Below, one piece after another: positions 55,541 through 64,000 of a stretch of 64,000 bases of DNA. The position numbers and the translations under genes were made by a program. The notes under the pieces were generated by a model that saw only the letters and a list, made by a program, of their open reading frames with translations, did no database searches and was not told the origin of the DNA. How positions within the stretch are numbered: position 1 is the first letter of the stretch; the number at the start of each line of letters is the position of its first letter. Source of the stretch: Brachypodium distachyon (taxonomy: Eukaryota; Streptophyta; Magnoliopsida; Poales; Poaceae); contig NC_016133.3 in the NCBI RefSeq assembly GCF_000005505.3, forward strand, positions 10,478,001 through 10,542,000, given 5' to 3'.

Positions 55541-58500
55541 TGAAGCGATCCTCCCCCTTACAAGGGTTCGATCTCTGTGCTTACTGTGCTAGTCCCTGGA
55601 TTGACTCACTAGCACACACAGTTTCATGATGAAATATACAGAAAACAAAGGTCAAAGTACTTTATTACATCGCATCATCCAGAATTTAAATAGTACTTAC
55701 AACCTCGCATGACTTCTTGGGCCAGCATAAAACAAATACTGTTTCATCATCATAAAATGATGTTTCAAAATACTGCAGCGGAAAAGGGTAGAACATAAGG
55801 GCCTCAACTACTCCAAGGTGAGAGCATATTGGAATGTAAGCACATGACCCACAACAAAATGACGAACCTGCATTGTTAATTGCAGCCACTACGTGGTCAA
55901 TACATTTGAATGTAATGGCAAGTTCACTAGCGTTATAAATGACCTACCAAGTATAAGCATAATTTGGCTATGTGGAGTATGACTGTTTGCATAAAAGCAT
56001 CATAGTTCAATCCTATCATTTTTTTAAACAAATAGTTTTAAAATCTATTGGACACGGGGTAGAAACACCCATCCTCCTATTAACCTAGGCACATTGAGTA
56101 GACACATCAATGCTCCTACCCAGTTCAATCCATTCATTTTATTAGAAAATTGGAATGAGTGAGACCTTCCTTACAGCCCAAATATCTAGTTGCTCATAAT
56201 TGTCCGTAACCGGGGATTCGGCTAAGTACTTAGTTTGACACTCTCGAGAGGTGGTACACTTTACCCACAAGAAATCGACGTGTTAATCCCTTGCTGTCCT
56301 CAGGGTAGAGTAGCAACGGCATCGATTACAATTTCATACCAGTCACCCAGACCACCTGAGGGACGCGTTCCAACCTACACTGCTACATACCGATGTCACC
56401 TCAGATCCAGGATCATATGTCTTACATCCATCCTGGCAGAGCCTATATTACCATTTGGTTGTACTGAAAGCTACTAAACAGGAAACTAGTCCAGTCTCTG
56501 GTTACCACGGGGAGACGACCATGGACGCTCCCGAATCTCATGGAGAGACGACTCAGCGGGGCCCATAGAAATGGACCTAACGTCACGACATCCGAAAACT
56601 CAAAGCAGCCCACTCAGGACGGTTCATTGAATTATTTGTTTTGCCATACACTAGGAAAACCATACTTTAATTCAATAACCTCACATTGTAATAATACCAC
56701 CCTCGTATATTATCATATCATATCATTTTACTACTACGATGGCGATTGGTGGTGTGGACATGGCAAAGGTATCCTATACTACTAGGACAGATCATAGCTA
56801 GCATAGATACAATAATAATCCTAATAATGCGGCTAATAAAATCTAGTGGATAATAAAATAATGCGATGATGGTCAAAGTGAACTTGCCTTGATAGCAGTT
56901 GGTATTCAAGCACTCTTCACAAACACATAGTTCGCTCTCCGAGAAAACTATTCAAATACAAACAATACACACACACATAAACACACAATTCAATCATGAC
57001 AAAAGAATGTATGCTATGATGCAATGCAAACATGTGACATGATTTGGTTTATTCTATTTGGGTGATCAACTGATCCTAACCATTGGTGATTAAAACAAAA
57101 GCATTGGGGTTATAAACAAAAGCATAAACTATTTATTAAAAACCCTAAAGTATAGCTTTATTGGCATCAGCCAAATAATTTAATTCAAAATATTTATTTC
57201 TCTGTCCCAGTGGACAGAGGATAATAAAACAAATTTTTGGGCACTTGTTTGATTTAAAAAGGACTTCTAAATAATTAGTTATGATTTAAATGACATTAAA
57301 TCCTATTCTGTAAATTGACTGTGATTCAAAGATTCTACATTTCCTAAGGATTCTAGAAAGGTGTGGATCATCAAATTTGGCCAAACAAATTAAAAGATAT
57401 GATCATTTGAAGTTTCAGGAGCTTTTCTGCAAAAGTGCCATTTCTATTTATTCCGGGAATTAAAATTAGATTTTCATTTTATGAAATAGGTGCCAGGTGT
57501 CAGCTCCTGATTGGTTGGTACCGGTTCGATTAAAAATAAAAAGTGAGATCTAATCTCGGCCTTTGACCGAGATCCTACGGCCACGAGGGGGTCGGGCTCA
57601 CCTAGGGTTCCGGCGAGGGAGCTCCGGAGACGGCACGGTGCGGGCGGGCGGCGGGTGGGGTGCTCCGGTGAGGCTGGCGGCGCGGGGGTGCGCGAGGACG
57701 GAGCGGCGCGTTGAGGTAGGGTCAGGAACACGGTCGGCGGCGCTCAGGGACGGCGGACGCCTCGTCTAGGACGGAGATGAGCGCGGCGGCGAGAAATTTC
57801 GTCAGCGTGGGGGCACAAGAGGGAGGGGAACCAAGGGGGAAGAAGAGAGGAGGGCAAGAGCTTGAAAAGGACGCGCTCGGGGCTCTGAAAGAAGGACGGG
57901 AGAGGAGATTGCGGCAGAGACGACGCGCGGCGGCAAAAACGGCAGGCGCGCGCGCGTCGCGGGCTCTTTCCATCGGGGACGAAGACCCTGACGCGTGGGT
58001 GGCGCGGGCGCGCACGCGTGCGGCCGGGCCGTCTTGGTTCGGCGCGGGCGCGGTCGGGTGTGGTCGGTTCTGGGCCGGTTCGGCCCAAGCGATCGAACCG
58101 GTACGGTTTCTTTTTTTTTTCTTTTCTTTTTTTCTCCTTTTCTCATTTCTTTGATAACTTTTGATTTTAAACTCCAAATTGGTCCAAATAAATTCCAGAA
58201 AATTTGTCAAATCATGTTTTATCATGCTTGAACTTTTTGCAGTCATTTCCCTTCAAAATAAAATATCTAAAAATACATTTGCCCTATAAATGCCTTTAGG
58301 GCTATATAACTATTTAAATAAAATACTTTTTCAACTCCAAATAAAATCTTAAAAATTATGGGATAGCTCATATATGTAATAAACCCTTTTTATAAATAAA
58401 CCCTGTTGGTTTGAAAATCCCAAGCTCAAATGGGTGTAAACCCTAAGGTTTAAATTGAAATAAAATCTTTTAAAAGCCTTTTGAGATTCAAATTTGAATT

Positions 58501-58573
58501 CAAAAATGCAATTTTGGCATGATGCTCAAGGATGCAATGCATTTGTAAAAGTTTGAAATTTTGGGATGTTACA
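55541..58573 (-). mobile_element. Solo LTR on the minus strand (3033 bp, TSD GTTGG)
   Basis: Reads tgaagcgatcctccccctta at its left edge and gggatgttaca at its right edge, the reverse complements of the Tekay-like LTR end and start. The duplication gttgg lies on both sides, and no internal region is present. It is the same subfamily as the LTRs of the element at 11386-25774. The candidate LTR exon is 56888-56947 (60 bases, CVCEECLNTNCYQ). The acidic terminal exon is deleted near 55866. Confidence 0.95.
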
Positions 58574-58578
58574 GTTGG
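58574..58578. repeat. Target site duplication, right copy (gttgg)
   Basis: Matches 55536-55540 exactly. Confidence 0.93.
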
Positions 58579-59037
58579 ACGGACGTGTACGGGTAAATTG
58601 GCACACCCTGTAGGGATAAATCTTTCGGAAAGCCGTGTCCGCAGTTATGGACGACTTGGTTGGTCATTACTTGATCATAGAGAACTTAATCATTTTAATC
58701 AACTTAATCTCATAAACTTGAGTAGTAATTAGCCTTAATCATGGATATGCTTAAAACTGCTTAAGTGTGAGTGCCTTTGGATCATTTCCTCCAGAGTTCC
58801 CAGAGGAGCAGGTGAGTGGTTACTTCGTGGAGTTCGACGACGACAGCTTCGATGTTTAGCCAGCAGATTCCAGAGCAGGGTTCTGTGGACTTGTGGCGGC
58901 TCTCCTTTCAGTTTTAGCCTCTTAGGCAATAATTGTGACTTGTCCATATTCGGGCCTAATTTGCTTCCGCTGGTGTAATGATGATTGTGGACATGTGTCT
59001 TTGAGTTGTAATAACTTGGTATTTCGCTCCTTGTATG
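58579..59037 (+). repeat. Old chromovirus LTR (host), last part
   Basis: Continues with gacggacgtgtacgggtaaa and ggttggtcattacttgatca, as in the solo LTR near 52806-52915. It holds the terminal exon from 58795 (EFPEEQVSGYFVEFDDDSFD, stop 58857-58859) and ends in ctccttgtatg, where the copia LTR has inserted. The true LTR end is missing from the window. Confidence 0.8.
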
Positions 59038-60364
59038 TGTTGGGAATATGCCCTAGAGGCAATCATGTATGATGTAATTCCCAATGTATTCATAAATATT
59101 ATTAAGTTGTCCTTGTTTGAACATCTGATATGTATCATTGAATATGTGATTTGATTGTGGAACTATGTATTCATGTTGTTCATACTAAATTGTCCTTAGT
59201 CATTGAGGTTGTGCTGGACACATAACCTAGACTAATGTGAAAGTTGGCTGATGACTCGGTTCCACTTGTCATGGGCATGGTGATGTCATTCCAGCTTACA
59301 CGGACTCGGCTAAAGAGTTTAGCGAGTCGGACTGACCCATATTGAGATGCAACGAGTAGGTCGTCATTTGCATGTCTCAATCAATGTAATCCTTAGACCT
59401 GAGGTTATCGCACAATCCGAGTTGTGGATCACCAACTTAGGTTCTGTCAAACGTTGTTCCGTAACAGGGCAGTCATAAAGGCAGAGTTCGGGTTGACTGA
59501 GAATCAAGCTGTGTGATGTGGATAACCAAGATGGGATTTTGCCCCTCCGACTGGAGAGATATTCTCTGGGCCCTCTCGAGTGATATGATTCGGGAAGCAT
59601 GGCCATGCGCGACTTGGTTAACTGTTAACCGGGTCGATCGACTAAGAGTTAGTCGGATGAATCGTATATCACAGATCGAGAAGAGAGTTGAACTATTAAA
59701 GGGATGACGATTAATCGCCTATAGTTCGACAAGGTATATCGTGAGGCAAAAGGGACTAAGACGTATGTCACATTGGAAGGTACGTCGTCATGACTCGATG
59801 GTACTTGGGAGTCGGCACGTTCTGCTAGGAGCCGCTACCGATTGATCGATTGTGAGTCGGACTCCAATCGTGTCCAAGTCGCCATGAGCCTGTGGGGTCA
59901 CACACTTAAGAGCGGGAGCAAGTATTTGGTCGGGTTGGACCCGAACTGGAATTGGGCTGACAATGCGAGTTGGACTCGCAGGGTGGATGGGCCACAAGGC
60001 TTGGAGCCCACTTCCACTCGATATATAAGCAGGGGCATGGGATGCCTAAGGGGCACGGTTTTTCCACTCTCATGCGTTGAGAACCCTAGCCCGATTCAGT
60101 TCAACCGTCGCACCGGACCTAGCAGTCCGCCGCCGGAGCTCCTCCTTGCACGTGTGGATACCGGCAGAGGTGCTATACGTTCAGCACTTCGACGATCACG
60201 GGATTGGATCGGCTGGATCGGATCGAGGGACTGCACTGCATCAAGGCGCCGCATCAATAATCCGCAACTGCGCGTCTAGTGGTAATCCTCGTGGCCTTCT
60301 ACCTCGGCTAGATCTTGGGAGTTCGCGTAGGAAAAGTTTTTGTTTATCTCTACGCACCCCTTCA
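59038..60364 (+). repeat. 5' LTR of a Ty1/copia element (Angela/BARE-like)
   Basis: A 1327-bp LTR begins TGTTGGGAATATGCCCTAGA, the typical start of Angela/BARE-type copia LTRs, and ends ctacgcaccccttca one base before the primer site. A TATATAAG box at 60022-60029 suggests a start of transcription near 60050-60060, followed by an accctagcc-type leader. The preceding five bases are gtatg, the expected left target duplication. The 3' LTR lies outside the window. Confidence 0.9.
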
Positions 60365-60365
60365 G

Positions 60366-60377
60366 TGGTATCAGAGC
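60366..60377 (+). promoter_or_regulatory. Primer binding site (initiator Met-tRNA)
   Basis: TGGTATCAGAGC is a perfect 12-base complement to the 3' end of plant tRNA-iMet, one base after the LTR. Confidence 0.95.
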
Positions 60378-61694
60378 GGTAGCTTCTGGTATTAGGCCCT
60401 TGATCGCGCATATGTGATATGCAGTAGGCATTAGATTGGATCTAGTTGCTGTTTTGGTGGTCGGTCTATGAGATAGATCGGTTTTGTACAAGGTTGATTG
60501 GATCAATCATACTCGGGGATATGGATGATCTGTTGTCCGTGATCATACTGCTAAGGTCGTGGAACGACATACCCCTACCGGTCGGTTTCCGCCATCGGGG
60601 TATACTGTGACACGTAAATCCAGTTGCGGTGATCGAAGATCAAAGAGTTTGGTCGAATCGGAACACAGATCGGATCTGGGTAAAATTGTTTTATCCGATG
60701 AAGAAATCCATGATCGGAATGCAGATTTGATCTGCGTTTTCCAAAAATCGTCGGGACCGCCGGCTTCGCCCTGTCGTAGCGCCTTAGATGTCGTTGCGAG
60801 ATTCACAACGCCGATAGATATCGTTTCTATGCATAACTTGTTTTGCAGGATGTTGTGAATGGTATGGCTTATGTGCATGTGATGTGTGTAATCCATACGT
60901 GATCTGCGTGTCACGTTTTTTTGTCAGCCGGCTGGAGCCTAGGTGCTGTCATTTATTGTATAACGACCTGCGTGTCGAATTTTCCATGTAATTTCCGTTC
61001 ACTAGCTAGTGTAGCTACTTGGAGAACCTGGAGGACATGCAATCCGATGTACAAGTCGGCGACATGGAGTAAGGCGGCACGTGACAAGAATTGGCACGAG
61101 TCTACTTACAAGCTTTGTGGAGATGGAGATCACCATGAAGAGAGCCATACCATTTCACATTATAATTGCTTTATTTGTGTTATTGTTATGTCTCAGTTTT
61201 ACCTCTATTAGATAGTTGGTAGTTTAAATCTCTCAAAGAAGGTCTAGTCGGTCGCCCCGCCAAGTGCTGCACCATCACAAGTTGGACATTCTTGGTAGTG
61301 GGCTCATGAAATTGAGGTGCTACCAATTCTTTCCAACTAGGTGGGTTTTGAGTCGGACTCTTACAGCGGAAGCACTTGGTAAGCTAGACGAGTCCATCAC
61401 AACGGTTGTGGGGCTCGGGGCGAGGTAGGTTGGGAGCCGGGGCATGTGATGCCACCCGACTAACAGGAGTCGTATGAGATGCGATTGGCAAGGTGTTGCC
61501 TACCTAGATCACTTGGCGGCTAGCGGTGATGCTAAAGCTCACTAGTCGTTTTGCTTATTTAGGATCCTGAATCACTTAGTAACCATCGGAGAGATGTTGG
61601 TTCTAGTGGGAGCATAAGTATTAAAGCGTTTAATATTCCTGCTCTTTTATGAATACATGTCTTAAGTGTTTTGCATATTTTCTGTTGTAGATCA
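60378..61694 (+). other. Copia leader between PBS and gag-pol
   Basis: About 1.3 kb without a recognisable gene. Its length is usual for BARE/Angela-type leaders, which carry packaging and dimerisation signals. ttgttgtagatcaatggc places the gag start right after a possible ttgtag acceptor, so a spliced leader is conceivable. Confidence 0.6.
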
Positions 61695-64000
61695 ATGGCA
61701 CCTAGCAACCTTCCTCATTTGTCCACTTTTGCGTTGAGGTCGATCCTAGAGAAAGATAAACTTAATGGAACTAATTTCAACAACTGGTATCGTAATCTGA
61801 GGATAGTCCTCAAGCAAGAAAAGAAGGACCATGTTCTAGACACTCCACTCCCAGATGAGCCTGATGAAGATGCGACAGTCGCTGTCATGAATGCCCACCG
61901 TAAGGCTAGAGATGAGTCTACGGAAATTAGCTGTCTTATGCTTGCACACATGGAACCGGACTTGCAGCAGCAGTTCGAGAATGTTGAGGCCTACGATATG
62001 ATCGAAAGCCTCAAAAGTATGTTCCAGGCTCAGGCAAAGACCGAGAGGTATCAAGTCTCTCAAGCTTTGCTTGGCTGTAAGCTCAAAGACGGCGATCCAC
62101 TGAGTCCGCACGTGATCAAGATGACTGGTTACGTGCAGTCTTTGGATAGGCTGGGTTTTCCCATAAGCGATGAGTTCGCTACAAATATAGTTCTGAACTC
62201 TCTTCCTAGTGCATATGCTCCGTTCATCTCGAACTATCACATGCATGGTATGGATAAGAAGCTCACTGAACTACATGGGATGCTCAAGACAGCAGAGGCT
62301 GACCTCAAGAAAGGCACCAGTCAAGTGTTGATGGTGCAGAATAAGGCTAAGTTCAAGAAGGGTTCTTGGACTATGAAGAAGAAGGCTAAGTCAGGAGGCA
62401 AAACTCAGGACTCTGTCCCGAGCGCTGCCTCAGGGACTAAGCCATCTCCTGCAGCTGGATCCACTTGCTTCTATTGCAAGACGGATGGGCACTGGAAGAG
62501 GAACTGCAGCAAGTTTTTGGCTGACAAAGCCAAGAGTGGAAGTGGGACTTCTAACTCAGGTACGCTTGTTTGTAATGTTATAGACATTTATCTTGCTGAT
62601 GCACCTAACAGTTCATGGGTATATGATACCGGATCAGTAATTCACATCTGCAACTCGTTGCAGGGGCTGGTAAGAACTAGGAGCGTGGCAAGAGGCGAGG
62701 TTGATATTCGAGTCGGCAACAAAGCGAGAGTCGCTGCGTTGGAAGTCGGCACGATGCAACTTCATTTACCTTCAGGATTCTTAATGGAGCTGAATAATTG
62801 TTATTATGTTCCAGTGCTTAGTCGAAACATTATTTCTGCCTCATGTTTAATGAGACAAGGTTATGAGTCGAATATTAAGAATAATGGTTGTTCTTTATAT
62901 TTGAAAGATATGTTTCACAGCTTTGCACCCGTCCTGGACGGGTTATTTATTTTGAATCTTGATAGTGAATCAGTCTATAACATAAATGTGAAAAGGTTAA
63001 AACCAAATGATCTGAATATGACTTACTTTTGGCACTGTCGGCTTGGTCATATAAGTTGGAAGCGCATGAAGAAGCTCCATGATGATGGACTTTTAACTTC
63101 GTTCGACTTGTTGGATCTAATACATAGTGATGTATGTGGCCCAATGAGCACGACAGCCAGAGGTGGTTATGAGTACTTCATTACCTTCACTGATGATTTG
63201 AGTAGATATGGATATGTCTATTTAATGAAACACAAGTCGGAAGCCTTTGAGAAATTCAAGGAATTCCAGAGTGAGGTACAAAATCAACTCGGCAAGAAAA
63301 TAAAGTTTCTACGGTCGGACCGTGGAGGCGAGTACATGAGCCATGAGTTTGATGACCATCTAAAGAGTTGTGGAATAGTTCCTCAGCTCACTCCACCGGG
63401 TACGCCGCAGAGGAACGGTGTATCAGAACGGCGGAATCGGACCTTGTTGGACATGGTACGATCAATGATGAGTCGAACAGATCTACCTTTGTCATTTTGG
63501 GGATATTGTCTAGAAACTGCAGCGTTCACACTAAACAGAGTACCATCGAAATCGGTAGAGAAGACACCGCATGAGATGTGGACTGGCAAAAGGCCGAGTT
63601 TGTCTTTTCTTAAGATTTGGGGCTGTGAAGCATTCGTCAAGCGACTTCAGTCGGACAAGCTCACGGCCAAGTCGGATAAGTGTATTTTCGTGGGGTATCC
63701 AAGGGAAACCTTAGGGTACTACTTCTACAACCGAGAAGAGGGCAAAGTGTTTGTCGCTCGGAACGGTGTCTTCCTTGAGAAAGAGTTTCTCAGTCGGGGA
63801 GTCAGTGGGAGCACAGTGCAACTCGAAGAAATTCGGGAGGAACCTGCTAGAGGCGAGTCAGCTACAGTCTTAGAGGCTGAGCCAGTCGTGGTATCTATGC
63901 CGATAAAAGCACCAGAACCACGGAGATCTGCTAGATTGCAAAGTGCTCGTGAAGTATTACTGTTAGACAGTGATGAGCCGACAACTTATTCGGAAGCGAT
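61695..64000 (+). CDS. Copia gag-pol polyprotein, open frame, incomplete at the window end
   Basis: 768 codons without a stop from ATG 61695 to the window edge. Gag starts MAPSNLPHLSTFALRSILEK. The zinc knuckle CFYCKTDGHWKRNC is near residue 258. Protease has WVYDTGSVIHIC (Asp near 311). The integrase zinc domain starts WHCRLGHISWKRMKKLH, but the expected Cys-x-x-Cys half is absent: TSFD joins directly to LLDLIHSDVCGPM. The catalytic D-D35-E is present at residues about 479 (HSDVCGP), 542 (SDRGGEY) and 578 (QRNGVSERRN). Then WGCEAFVKRLQSDKL and the pre-RT linker (RRSARLQSAREVLLL). RT and RNase H lie beyond the window. The intact frame suggests a recent insertion; the missing cysteines make its own integrase doubtful. 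Confidence 0.92.
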   Translation, partial: MAPSNLPHLSTFALRSILEKDKLNGTNFNNWYRNLRIVLKQEKKDHVLDTPLPDEPDEDATVAVMNAHRKARDESTEISCLMLAHMEPDLQQQFENVEAYDMIESLKSMFQAQAKTERYQVSQALLGCKLKDGDPLSPHVIKMTGYVQSLDRLGFPISDEFATNIVLNSLPSAYAPFISNYHMHGMDKKLTELHGMLKTAEADLKKGTSQVLMVQNKAKFKKGSWTMKKKAKSGGKTQDSVPSAASGTKPSPAAGSTCFYCKTDGHWKRNCSKFLADKAKSGSGTSNSGTLVCNVIDIYLADAPNSSWVYDTGSVIHICNSLQGLVRTRSVARGEVDIRVGNKARVAALEVGTMQLHLPSGFLMELNNCYYVPVLSRNIISASCLMRQGYESNIKNNGCSLYLKDMFHSFAPVLDGLFILNLDSESVYNINVKRLKPNDLNMTYFWHCRLGHISWKRMKKLHDDGLLTSFDLLDLIHSDVCGPMSTTARGGYEYFITFTDDLSRYGYVYLMKHKSEAFEKFKEFQSEVQNQLGKKIKFLRSDRGGEYMSHEFDDHLKSCGIVPQLTPPGTPQRNGVSERRNRTLLDMVRSMMSRTDLPLSFWGYCLETAAFTLNRVPSKSVEKTPHEMWTGKRPSLSFLKIWGCEAFVKRLQSDKLTAKSDKCIFVGYPRETLGYYFYNREEGKVFVARNGVFLEKEFLSRGVSGSTVQLEEIREEPARGESATVLEAEPVVVSMPIKAPEPRRSARLQSAREVLLLDSDEPTTYSEA

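Overview
This is a stretch of grass (Poaceae) nuclear DNA built almost entirely of nested transposable elements. No complete cellular gene, tRNA, rRNA, CRISPR array or bacterial-type operon was found. The grass assignment is an inference from the element mix: Tat-lineage Ty3/gypsy elements with an antisense Transposase_28-type ORF, Tekay-like chromoviruses with roughly 3 kb LTRs, an Angela/BARE-like Ty1/copia LTR, and a CACTA element carrying a Ulp1-like gene. The species cannot be resolved from the sequence alone.

Layout. 1-2330: decayed 3' part of a plus-strand Tat gypsy element (integrase, then its 3' UTR). 2331-2564: tail of another gypsy polyprotein. 2565 to about 5640: one end of a CACTA transposon with its transposase_24/DUF8039/Ulp1 gene on the minus strand. 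5640-9860: a cassette of spliced exon fragments from at least two unrelated host genes, GABA transaminase and AP endonuclease (ARP), plus unidentified exons, all on the minus strand. 9860-11400: AT-rich DNA, an unrelated gypsy gag, and a scrambled junction. 11386-25774: a Tekay-like chromovirus (truncated 5' LTR, PBS, ORF0, pol with chromodomain, 3' LTR), interrupted by a solo LTR (16504-19454, TSD CCATG) and by a reversed LTR piece inside its 3' LTR. 25775-27010: fragments of further LTRs.

27020-44778: an outer plus-strand Tat element, of which only the antisense ORF and a truncated 3' LTR remain. It is split by a complete 12,978-bp inner Tat element in the opposite orientation (29368-42345, TSD GCAGG). 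44780-46536: a chromovirus LTR piece. 46537-49007: a third Tat remnant (antisense ORF plus full 3' LTR). 49008-59037: an old chromovirus LTR carrying two younger solo LTRs (49948-53699, TSD ACTGC; 55541-58573 on the minus strand, TSD GTTGG). 59038-64000: 5' LTR, PBS and an open 768-codon gag-pol frame of a young copia element that runs off the window.

How the parts relate. Insertion order can be read from the interruptions. The outer Tat, the old host LTR and the Tekay body are older; the three solo LTRs, the inner Tat and the copia element came later. Gag-pol genes are broken nearly everywhere except in the copia element, whose frame is open although its integrase zinc finger is partly deleted.

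The most interesting unexplained structure is a small spliced, acidic and often Cys-rich ORF inside the chromovirus LTRs. Its splice sites, reading phase and stop position are kept across divergent LTR subfamilies. The exon cassette at 5.6-9.9 kb is the second. Lineage names come from motif recognition without database searches.
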